Part shown: positions 8,268 to 14,644 of the stretch, piece after piece
Layout: every line of letters starts with the position of its first letter
How positions within the stretch are numbered: position 1 is the stretch's first letter
NCBI GenBank assembly: GCA_002450095.1
Contig: DJYK01000035.1
Coordinates: forward strand, 1 to 41,147
Reading direction: 5' to 3'
Origin: Mageeibacillus sp. UBA6980
GTDB lineage: Bacteria > Bacillota > Clostridia > Saccharofermentanales > Saccharofermentanaceae
DNA: 41,147 nucleotides
Position numbers and translations under genes: made by a program
Notes under the pieces: model-generated
Told to the model about the DNA's origin: nothing
Databases searched by the model: none
Seen by the model: only the letters and a program-made list of their open reading frames with translations

Positions 8268-9202
8268 TTTGGCTTCCTCATAATAACGATGTATGAATGA
8301 TTCTGGTTAACATAGAACGTTGATGGATATCCCAGCAACACAAGTTTTCTGTGTGCGTTTTGGTCCCAAATAATAAGATCGTGGTACTGAAAGCCCGCGG
8401 TTTCGCCTGCGGCAGCAATCTTCGAATGAAGATCCACATATGGTATGCCGTTTTTCGTATCTCGAAAATCCTTAACAACCCACGCATTATATCCACCACT
8501 TTTTGTCACGCGAAAGAGCTCTTTCATTATTGTTTCAACGCGGGAAACATACTGCGCCATAGGCATATTTCCCAAATCTCGTTCATCGTCAGAATAGAGA
8601 TTAGTCGTAGCGTTATTCTCGCTAACAAAACGAGAATTCTTATGCGTTTTGCTTCTGTCCTCTACCACCTTGTGAATAAGATCCGCGTAAGGCGGCGAAG
8701 TAATCGTAAGCTGTACGGTGCTGTCCGGTATTTCTTTTAGTTTTTCCGAGCAATCTCCTTGTAACAATTGATAATCACCGAAAACATTGCCGGTATCGAA
8801 CAATGAAATTTGCGTTGAACAAACAGTATTATGTATCGACTCAGTAGCTACTGAAAAAAATCTGTCGGTTAATTCTATTCCGATTCCGTTCCTTTTGTTT
8901 TTTATAGCAGAAACGACCGTAGTGCCGGTGCCCAAGAATGGATCCAGCACAGTGTCTCCAACTTTACTGTACATCGCTATTAGCCTGTCGCACAGCTTTT
9001 CGGGATATGTGGCGCCATGATCTAAGTGCTTTTTTGCTCTTGCAGAGGACACATCGTTCCAAACGCTACTGCTCAATGCTGCCCACTCCGTAGCAGACAG
9101 ACCATTAAATGTCTTTTTCCGCTGTTCAGCTATTTTTGCCTCTTGCTCGGACATTTCGACATTGTCTTTCATAATCTCAGCAAATTCTTTATCTTGCATC
9201 AT
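8264..9202 (-). CDS. Site-specific DNA methyltransferase (amino-MTase, SPPY type), first of two
   Basis: A second amino-methyltransferase, 312 residues. Motifs: HGATYPEKLCDRLI (motif X, about 62-75), DPFLGTGTT (motif I, 87-95), then GIGIELTDRFF, and TSPPY (motif IV, 168-172). Motifs I and IV are much closer than in its partner, so the recognition region is probably C-terminal or short; the two are not recent duplicates. The N-terminal 55 residues are charged and predicted helical. The start ATGATG overlaps the stop of the small frame upstream (ATGA), and the end overlaps the next methylase by ATGA, so the block is translationally coupled. Confidence 0.88.
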   Translation of the reverse strand: MMQDKEFAEIMKDNVEMSEQEAKIAEQRKKTFNGLSATEWAALSSSVWNDVSSARAKKHLDHGATYPEKLCDRLIAMYSKVGDTVLDPFLGTGTTVVSAIKNKRNGIGIELTDRFFSVATESIHNTVCSTQISLFDTGNVFGDYQLLQGDCSEKLKEIPDSTVQLTITSPPYADLIHKVVEDRSKTHKNSRFVSENNATTNLYSDDERDLGNMPMAQYVSRVETIMKELFRVTKSGGYNAWVVKDFRDTKNGIPYVDLHSKIAAAGETAGFQYHDLIIWDQNAHRKLVLLGYPSTFYVNQNHSYIVIMRKPK

Positions 9203-9331
9203 GCTTTTCCTTCCCTCGCTGCTTCTTCAAATAGCTTTGACAAGTAATTATAATCATCTATCTCGTAATTGCTTAAAGTTTTCGTAACGAACAGAAACGA
9301 TATAATGCTGGATTTGTGTTTTTTCGTTCAT
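9199..9331 (-). pseudogene. Small ORF with apparent frame break between the unknown gene and the methylases
   Basis: AGGAG followed 6 bases later by ATG (9331) opens a 25-codon frame (MNEKTQIQHYIVSVRYENFK, then stop at 9254). The overlapping +1 frame then continues with a coding-like stretch (LSNYEIDDYNYLSKLFEEA) whose stop TGA overlaps the methylase ATG as ATGA. Joined, the two would make a peptide of about 43 residues. Either a single-base indel broke a small gene, the assembly has an error, or two short peptides exist. The strong ribosome site and coupled end suggest that it was, or still is, translated. Confidence 0.45.
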
Positions 9332-9351
9332 AATGGTCTCCTGGTTTACGG

Positions 9352-9924
9352 TCACTTATTTTTGCGCTTGTTTTCAATTCTGTCCTGCGGCTTGTTAATT
9401 CCAAACAAATCGTGCCTATTAAAAGATTCAGAAATAACATCCGAGAGAAGAGGATCATCTATTGATTCAATGGGTTCTTCCCCAGAATAGCGTGATAAAT
9501 CTATCTTTCCAAGTTTCATGGCTAGTGCTGCCAGATCTAGTTCTTTCAAGTGTCCTTTAAAAAGGTTGAACATTGAGCATGTGTATTGCAAACTCGCAAG
9601 AGCAAATTTGAACTCATTTTCCGGATTATACATATGCATGATGACTTTTTTTATCGTTGTGCACTCGATTGAATCTTGATCCGGATCATAATAATAGATG
9701 TAGTGCTCTTCTTTGGACTCATCGTTGACCTGCATCTTGGGTAAGTACCCTAGCCGCCGGGTATAATAAACTAAACAGGCAACTTTATTATCGTAAAAAG
9801 CAGGATAATCGTCTTGATCATAAAGACTTCGAAGAAAATCGTGATAAAATTCAGATCTATTTGCAACGCCAAAGCAGCGTCCTGCGTTACGACACACTAC
9901 CATAATGAATTCTTTTAGTTTCAT
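9352..9924 (-). CDS. Unknown protein of the restriction-modification cassette
   Basis: 190 residues, no family recognised. It has no signal peptide or membrane helix, is rich in Tyr/Asp in the middle (EHYIYYYDPDQDS) and ends in a basic tail (ENKRKNK). The gene starts 6 bases after the XRE regulator's stop and sits 20 bases before the small ORF leading into the methylases, so it is embedded in the cassette rather than beside it. The layout GRCFGVANRSEFYHDFLRSLY, then a helical middle, resembles small phage or island proteins with an N-terminal YDxxVAxxI-like segment, but this is only an impression. Possible roles are accessory to the nuclease, or regulation. Confidence 0.65.
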   Translation of the reverse strand: MKLKEFIMVVCRNAGRCFGVANRSEFYHDFLRSLYDQDDYPAFYDNKVACLVYYTRRLGYLPKMQVNDESKEEHYIYYYDPDQDSIECTTIKKVIMHMYNPENEFKFALASLQYTCSMFNLFKGHLKELDLAALAMKLGKIDLSRYSGEEPIESIDDPLLSDVISESFNRHDLFGINKPQDRIENKRKNK

Positions 9925-9930
9925 TTCTTT

Positions 9931-10380
9931 TTAATCCGGCAGATTTTCTTTGATGGGATCAACCGCTTCTCGTACCTTTACGGACACAGACACGCTCTTA
10001 CCACTTTTCAAAGAGCCCTGTTCCTGACAACGAGCGAATTCGGTACGCAGAACGCCTGCTACTGTTTTCTGTCCGAAATCGTCGAGTAGAGAGAACTTCC
10101 GCGTGACATCCTCGTATTCTTCCTGCACGACCCAATTGCCGGTAACCATGGCTTCACCTTCGCCAACCTTCAACGGAGACACATCGTCGGACGCACCAAG
10201 GATATAATCAATTCTCCGATCAAAGACCTCGGTGAGCCGGTCGAACATTTCAAAGCTCGGTTTGCGCTTGCCGGTCTCCCACATGGCAACAGTGCCGCTT
10301 GAAACTCCGAGCGCCTTTGCCAGATCTATCTGGGTCATGCCCTTTTCTTTTCTAAGCTGTTTCAATCTTTCAGGGAACAT
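9931..10380 (-). CDS. XRE-family HTH regulator of the cassette
   Basis: A DNA-binding repressor of about 149 residues. The N-terminal Cro/CI helix-turn-helix is clear (FPERLKQLRKEKGMTQIDLA, ALGVSSGTVAMWETGKRKPS, residues 2-55), followed by RIDYILG. The C-terminal part (about 80-120) contains LLDDFGQKTVAGVLRTEFARC, seen in phage-type Firmicute repressors, so it is longer than classical restriction controller (C) proteins. ATG 10380 is chosen because it begins directly at the HTH; an in-frame GTG at 10410 lies on the operator and has no ribosome site. First gene of the minus-strand cassette, probably autoregulated through the palindrome at 10406-10432. Confidence 0.85.
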   Translation of the reverse strand: MFPERLKQLRKEKGMTQIDLAKALGVSSGTVAMWETGKRKPSFEMFDRLTEVFDRRIDYILGASDDVSPLKVGEGEAMVTGNWVVQEEYEDVTRKFSLLDDFGQKTVAGVLRTEFARCQEQGSLKSGKSVSVSVKVREAVDPIKENLPD

Positions 10381-10405
10381 TATTCTCACACCCCGGTTCG
10401 GTTTT

Positions 10406-10441
10406 CTCACTTATTGTGCTACTAAAAGTGAGTTCCGTCAA
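10406..10441 (-). promoter_or_regulatory. Cassette promoter overlapped by a palindromic operator
   Basis: Read on the minus strand: -35 TTGACG (10436-10441), 17-base spacer, -10 CACAAT (10413-10418). An inverted repeat CTCACTT (10406-10412) / AAGTGAG (10426-10432) with 13 bases between the arms covers the -10, the spacer and the probable start site. Related GTGAG words recur upstream at 10447-10453, 10545-10551 and 10554-10558. The layout fits autorepression by the adjacent XRE protein. Confidence 0.6.
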
Positions 10442-10605
10442 GGAATGTGAGAACATTTTTAGGTAATTGCAACAGGTTTAAAAACAATTCTAACTTCTTG
10501 TAGTTTTGCTATTGACATTACTAACTTATAGCGATATTACATATGTGAGAAAAGTGAGAGCACGATTCTTGCAGCGGACGTCACCCGAAAGGCTGTTTCC
10601 CGTAG

Positions 10606-10689
10606 CTCGGTGTGAGCCTTCCGAAGGCCTACGAGCTGGTGAAGCAGCCGGGGTTTCCTGTCATCCGTGTCGGGACGCTAATCCCTAAT
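10606..10689 (+). pseudogene. Remnant of an excisionase-like HTH gene
   Basis: A plus-strand frame reads LGVSLPKAYELVKQPGFPVI then RVG, the second half of the helix-turn-helix found in small excisionase/AlpA-like proteins of Tn916-type elements (typically LGVS..KAYELVKQPGFP.IRVGKRI). It is directly preceded by TAG (10603), and past RVG the frame continues (TLIPN) without the usual C-terminal half, so only about 28 codons remain. The stretch is also GC-richer than the surrounding cassette. It is the main content of the gene-poor gap 10442-10759, and I see no integrase or attachment repeat. Confidence 0.45.
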
Positions 10690-10759
10690 TTGCCCCGCTT
10701 TAAGAGGCAGTTTCTTGTTATATTTAAGATTTCCGATAATGCTTATGTTGTTGTCTGCG

Positions 10760-11332
10760 CTATACTTCCGGAAGCCAGATCGCTCCGTTCTCATCAATAT
10801 AAATGCCCGAATCCGGATCGGTTGCAGGAACGGGAGTCGCAGTAGCGGGCACCGGGGCAGGTATCGCAGTATTCCCGGGAGCAGAAGGTGCTGTTGTAGG
10901 TATAACGACTTCGGGAGTTCCGTCAGATCCGTTCTCTATGATAACCGGTTCATTAACCGCTCCCGTGTTATTGCCTGAACCCGTATCGGCAGAAACAGTC
11001 GTCTCTGTTATAACTAAGGTCGTTGTCGCAGAAGTTCCGTTCGTTCCGGCTGAAGAGGAAGGAACGGTCGTGACAGCAGTCGGATCTGCCGGTGTTGTTA
11101 CAGAGGGATCTTGAGGTTCGGTCGTTACCGGAGTTCCGTCCGAATAGACCGCAACCGTCTGCCCGTTTCCGTCTGCAGATATCACCGTCACCATAGTCTC
11201 CGATGATATATCCGAAGGCACTGCGGGATCAGTCGAAGGTCTTCCTTTAAGCACAAAAAATGCTACAATCCCCAGAAGGATCACCGCTAAAGCCAACGAT
11301 AAGACCAAGAGAAACTTTCTGTTACGATACAT
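10760..11332 (-). CDS. Membrane-anchored Thr/Ser/Pro-rich protein
   Basis: 190 residues: a short basic N-terminus, one hydrophobic helix (about residues 8-27, LLVLSLALAVILLGIVAFFV), then a low-complexity extracellular stalk rich in Thr, Ser, Pro and Ala with VTT/TTT and PATATPVPATDP-like stretches. It ends with a short less-repetitive segment (GIYIDENGAIWLPEV). There is no lipobox Cys, so the helix is an uncleaved anchor or a signal peptide. No family is recognised. The start lies 9 bases after the stop of a 40-residue ORF, so the two are co-transcribed. A wall-spanning or glycosylated surface protein is plausible but not shown. Confidence 0.65.
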   Translation of the reverse strand: MYRNRKFLLVLSLALAVILLGIVAFFVLKGRPSTDPAVPSDISSETMVTVISADGNGQTVAVYSDGTPVTTEPQDPSVTTPADPTAVTTVPSSSAGTNGTSATTTLVITETTVSADTGSGNNTGAVNEPVIIENGSDGTPEVVIPTTAPSAPGNTAIPAPVPATATPVPATDPDSGIYIDENGAIWLPEV

Positions 11333-11341
11333 CTCGACTGA

Positions 11342-11464
11342 TCAGGGATTGGTAGTAGTATTATTGGTCATTTCGAATTGCTCACCTTCCGTATCACTTG
11401 CGGTAATGATATCGGTCCTGTCGATATAAACTATTTCCATAACAGGCTTCTCGTACTCTTCCAT
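11342..11464 (-). CDS. Small 40-residue protein of the YEKPVME type
   Basis: ATG 11464 has AAAGGAG at 11474-11480, 9 bases upstream. The peptide begins MEEYEKPVMEIVYID, continues DIITASDTEGEQ and ends in an Asn/Thr stretch (TNNTTTNP). Short proteins opening with (K/E)YEKPxMEVxxL and DVITxS are frequent, uncharacterised products in Clostridia. I know no proven function; some resemble leader-type precursor peptides, but no modification enzyme is nearby. It precedes the anchored Thr-rich protein in one transcript; the shared Thr-rich ends are suggestive only. Confidence 0.6.
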   Translation of the reverse strand: MEEYEKPVMEIVYIDRTDIITASDTEGEQFEMTNNTTTNP

Positions 11465-11494
11465 ATCAGAATACTCCTTTATAACGTTTTTTGG

Positions 11495-11524
11495 ATTATA
11501 TCAGAGATGTTATGATATTTCATA
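11495..11524 (-). promoter_or_regulatory. Probable promoter of the small-peptide/Thr-rich pair
   Basis: On the minus strand a perfect -10 TATAAT lies at 11495-11500; a moderate -35 (ATGAAA, 4 of 6) is 17 bases upstream. The start site would fall about 10 bases ahead of the AAAGGAG ribosome site. Confidence 0.45.
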
Positions 11525-11553
11525 GATATATTAATTACAATAATAGTTCATTA

Positions 11554-12453
11554 TTATGTCATTACAGTCGGTATGATCAAACTGTCTTTTGTTCTCGGAT
11601 CCTTTTTAAGCGATCGTTCTGCGTTATCTCTCGATATCTCGTCTTCAAATATTCCGAACACGCAGCTGCCTGAACCGGTCATGGCGGTAAAGACCGAACC
11701 TGTCTCATTTACGGCATCCGTCACATCTTCTATGACAGGCAGGATCTTTATCGCAGGGTCCTGAAGATCATTAATTAGATCTTCTCCCGCCTCTTTTATC
11801 CTCTCTGACGGTCGTTTGCTCTCATCCGTAAAAATCCTTGTCATTTTTGCTTTGTAATCGTCCGTATAGGTTATCTCATTCTTATCTGACAGAGCATAGC
11901 ACTCGGGTGTCGAGACACCGCCTTCGGGTTTTACAAGTATCACGGGAACCCCCTTAAGTCCGGGAAGTTCTGTCACGATCTCGCCCACACCCTCGCAGAA
12001 GCAAGTCCCTCCTTTGATAAAGAACGGCACATCTGCTCCTAATCCGGCTGCAGTCTCGATGAGCTCTTCTTCCGTCAGAGGATCGCCGAAATACTCCTGT
12101 AGCATTTTAAGTACCGATGCCGCATCAGAGCTCCCTCCTCCGAGTCCTGCCTGAGATGGCGTATGCTTTACTTCTTTTATTAATGTATACGGGATGTCCT
12201 TCTTATCCGTTCCCCTGCTTTGGAGCCTGTCATAGAAGGCTTTAGCGGCTCTATAACCCAAGTCCTTCTCTTTGGCTATACCGACTTCGGATTCTATATC
12301 GATATCAAAATCTCTATCGGGATCGAATACTATCTCTATCTCATCGCCGATACCGATCTGCTGCATAAGCATGAACAGCTTATGATATCCGTTGTCGTAT
12401 TTACCGCAGATCTTAAGAAAAAGATTAATCTTGGCATATGCTGTCTGTTTCAT
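11554..12453 (-). CDS. ispE: 4-diphosphocytidyl-2-C-methyl-D-erythritol kinase
   Basis: ATP-dependent kinase of the MEP isoprenoid pathway, GHMP superfamily. AYAKINLFLKICGKYDNGYH at the N-terminus is the classic IspE opening, and the GHMP phosphate loop is seen as PSQAGLGGGSSDAA (residues 99-112). The C-terminal MTGSGSCVFGIF motif completes the family set. 299 residues is normal. It stands as a single gene here: an own promoter lies at 12507-12534, and no other MEP gene is in the window. The ribosome site is weak (GGACAAG). Confidence 0.93.
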   Translation of the reverse strand: MKQTAYAKINLFLKICGKYDNGYHKLFMLMQQIGIGDEIEIVFDPDRDFDIDIESEVGIAKEKDLGYRAAKAFYDRLQSRGTDKKDIPYTLIKEVKHTPSQAGLGGGSSDAASVLKMLQEYFGDPLTEEELIETAAGLGADVPFFIKGGTCFCEGVGEIVTELPGLKGVPVILVKPEGGVSTPECYALSDKNEITYTDDYKAKMTRIFTDESKRPSERIKEAGEDLINDLQDPAIKILPVIEDVTDAVNETGSVFTAMTGSGSCVFGIFEDEISRDNAERSLKKDPRTKDSLIIPTVMT

Positions 12454-12506
12454 ATTATCTTGTCCATTTCAAAGTTTGCGGCGCGTTGTCTGAAGCCGTC
12501 AGGTTC

Positions 12507-12534
12507 ATTATAGTAGAAGAAGTCTCCGATTCAA
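12507..12534 (-). promoter_or_regulatory. Probable ispE promoter
   Basis: Minus strand: -10 TATAAT at 12507-12512 and -35 TTGAAT at 12529-12534 with a 16-base spacer (TTTGAA with 17 is an alternative). It lies in the 92-base gap between the membrane protein gene and ispE. Confidence 0.5.
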
Positions 12535-12545
12535 AACTCCTCCAC

Positions 12546-13811
12546 CTAAATGCCGGGTAAAAGCGTAAGAAGTCCGGTTAACATGCACATTGCGATATAG
12601 GACACTGCCGCGAACCTGATCCAGAGCCCGGATCTGTCTTTATTCTTTATAAGACTGATTATTACCATAAGTGCCGCAGCAAGAAGCACCAGCGATCCCC
12701 ACATCGCGAGCATCCTCTTGACCGTATACCCGTATTCGTAAAAGTACATGAAGAGTTTAAGGAACGACAGCAACGAGAAAACAATACTCTCACTCATCAA
12801 AACGATAATGCTCATCTTGGAGATCTTCCAAAAGATCCCTTCTCTTCTTGCAAATGCCGTAACTGCCAGATAGACCAGCATATTGATAAACATGATGCCT
12901 ACAAGTTCGAAGAATCCCTGCCGCGCATAAGATACCACGTTGAAGCCGTCAGGCATCTTCCCAAAAAGCCCGCCTGTAAGATACTCACCTTCAAAAAAGA
13001 AGAATATCAGATACAGTATCGCAAAGCCTCCCGTTACGACAGTAAGAAATACAGAAGGTATCCTTCTTCTTTTTTCTCTTCTTTCTCTTTTTATTCCCAA
13101 TCTCTGTCTGATCTTCTCGCTGTCTTCCTTCGCGGAAGATGAAATAAGACCATAAAGATAAAGGCAGACAGGTACGGAAAAGATCAAGCGCAGCAAGATC
13201 TCAGTGACGGTTTCATAATCTATCGTAATCATATTTGTTAAATCGTTAACCGCAACCGCAAAATTACTGTTGATGTCGCCAAGAAGCGATACAGCCAGTA
13301 TAAACAGAGGCAGCATCAAAAGTATTATGAGAAGCCCGTAGAGAACGGATATCCAGCCGATGCTCTTCTTATCTTTGTTCTTGATCATATCTTTGGTATC
13401 TTCGTAGAGCATCCCCATATTCGGAAACGATCTTACGAAGAAACCGTCTGCAAGATCCGTGAGGATAAAACTGCCGGTCCTGCCCTCCGTTAATATATCG
13501 CAGGATACAAGGACCAGATAAACCGCACTTAAGTGAAGGCCCAAGGCACTGACAAACGGGGACGGTGCGACGGATGATGTCAGAGCGGTCAGGATCAAGA
13601 CCCCGGACCAGAAAAATGTTTCTTTGGGAGGATTCTTACCTCTTCCTTTAACGATTATTAGATCGAACAGGATAAACGCGACGGCAAATATGGTGAATCT
13701 TATGTATTCCGAGCCTTCTTGGAAGAACCATATCAATCGTAAATAAAGGTATGCCAAAGGATAGGCGAGAACAAGTCCCGCCCTTAAAAGGTTATTATTA
13801 TTATTGTTCAT
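12546..13811 (-). CDS. Multi-pass membrane protein, DUF4153/DUF4173-like
   Basis: 421 residues with about ten hydrophobic helices spread over the whole length, and cytoplasmic basic loops (KRERREKRRR around residue 240, MIKNKDKKS near 150). The composition and the central SRFPNMG-like loop (FFVRSFPNMGML) suggest the DUF4153/DUF4173 group of Firmicute membrane proteins, whose function is unknown. The N-terminus has an unusual run of Asn codons (MNNNNNN). It follows the YozG-like regulator by 6 bases on the same strand and so belongs to that operon. Confidence 0.7.
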   Translation of the reverse strand: MNNNNNNLLRAGLVLAYPLAYLYLRLIWFFQEGSEYIRFTIFAVAFILFDLIIVKGRGKNPPKETFFWSGVLILTALTSSVAPSPFVSALGLHLSAVYLVLVSCDILTEGRTGSFILTDLADGFFVRSFPNMGMLYEDTKDMIKNKDKKSIGWISVLYGLLIILLMLPLFILAVSLLGDINSNFAVAVNDLTNMITIDYETVTEILLRLIFSVPVCLYLYGLISSSAKEDSEKIRQRLGIKRERREKRRRIPSVFLTVVTGGFAILYLIFFFFEGEYLTGGLFGKMPDGFNVVSYARQGFFELVGIMFINMLVYLAVTAFARREGIFWKISKMSIIVLMSESIVFSLLSFLKLFMYFYEYGYTVKRMLAMWGSLVLLAAALMVIISLIKNKDRSGLWIRFAAVSYIAMCMLTGLLTLLPGI

Positions 13812-13817
13812 ATGAGA

Positions 13818-14051
13818 TTATCCTTCTTGTGATGTATCTTCTTCCGGATCCGGTAAGTACTCGAGTATGTCTCCGGGCTGACAATCCAATGCTTTACAAA
13901 TGTCATTTAATGTGGAGAACCTCACGGCCTTGGCCTTCTGGTTCTTCAGGATCGACAGGTTGGCAGGTGTAATACCGATCTTCTCGGAGAGCGCTCCGGA
14001 CGATATCTTACGCTTCGCCATCATTACATCAAGATTAACGATAATAGACAT
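13818..14051 (-). CDS. YozG-like XRE-family HTH regulator
   Basis: A 77-residue protein that is essentially one Cro/CI helix-turn-helix: INLDVMMAKRKISSGALSEK, IGITPANLSILKNQKAKAVR, then ICKALDCQPGDILEY. This is the YozG subfamily, almost always encoded next to a DUF2975 membrane protein, as here (14 bases downstream of it). A start at M1 matches the family's N-terminus. It probably represses the operon's promoter, where a long palindrome lies at 14546-14570. Confidence 0.88.
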   Translation of the reverse strand: MSIIVNLDVMMAKRKISSGALSEKIGITPANLSILKNQKAKAVRFSTLNDICKALDCQPGDILEYLPDPEEDTSQEG

Positions 14052-14065
14052 CTTTCATCCCTCCT

Positions 14066-14524
14066 TCAGATCGTCAGGTCAAGATCGTTCTTCATATCGA
14101 TAGCCTTATCGAATACGACCTTGACGCACATTACTATAAGCGCCATAAACAGCGCTATTATAGAGAGAAATGCACATCCGAACCAGGAATAGGTTCCCGG
14201 GATGCATATCACTGCGATAGCGACAAGCGATGCGCAGATGTTAAACATCCGCTTGGTGTTTGCCTTGTCAAAGACTATATCCTTACTCATATTAGACAGG
14301 AGCTTATATACGTTATAGAGGATACCGTATGCTCCGATCGTTCCGAGATAGAACACCGCCGTAAGGAGGATAAGAGCCCCCTGTCCTCTCTGATCAGTCC
14401 AGAAGTAGTAGATATACTGCGATATGACCCAACCGAAGATATCCGCGACCGCCACCATGATGATAAAGAGGATAGTGGCGAACTTGGAATATCTGATTAT
14501 GTTCGTATTATATTTCTGATTCAT
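14066..14524 (-). CDS. DUF2975 membrane protein
   Basis: 152 residues with four predicted transmembrane helices (about residues 12-38, 50-72, 95-112 and 118-138), typical of DUF2975. The pairing with a YozG-type HTH protein is strongly conserved in Firmicutes. Its function is unknown; the pair has been suggested to sense membrane or nutrient state, but nothing in the sequence proves this. ATG 14524 is preceded by GGAGG. First gene of an operon continuing into the HTH gene and the DUF4153-like gene. Confidence 0.85.
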   Translation of the reverse strand: MNQKYNTNIIRYSKFATILFIIMVAVADIFGWVISQYIYYFWTDQRGQGALILLTAVFYLGTIGAYGILYNVYKLLSNMSKDIVFDKANTKRMFNICASLVAIAVICIPGTYSWFGCAFLSIIALFMALIVMCVKVVFDKAIDMKNDLDLTI

Positions 14525-14545
14525 AAGTTGAAACCTCCAATAAAA

Positions 14546-14599
14546 ATGGTCAAGCTTGATCCTTGACCATATACTACATCACTATCTATTGTTTTGCAA
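14546..14599 (-). promoter_or_regulatory. Promoter and palindrome of the DUF2975/YozG operon
   Basis: Minus strand: -35 TTGCAA (14594-14599), 17-base spacer, -10 TAGTAT (14571-14576). Immediately downstream lies a 9-base inverted repeat, ATGGTCAAG (14546-14554) and CTTGACCAT (14562-14570), with 7 bases between. Sitting on the start site, it is a plausible operator for the YozG-like protein; it could also form a hairpin at the 5' end of the mRNA. Confidence 0.55.
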
Positions 14600-14644
14600 G
14601 AGGTTTTTATTGTTTTTCGATATATTTTATCTGTTTACTAACAA

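Noticed and set aside
9260..9300. Programmed ribosomal frameshift signal in the small ORF
   Set aside because: No canonical slippery heptamer or following structure could be read; an indel is the simpler explanation.
12456..12511. 17-codon frame (MNLTASDN...) ending next to the ispE start, possible leader peptide
   Set aside because: Its ATG overlaps the -10 TATAAT, so it would lie upstream of the transcript start.
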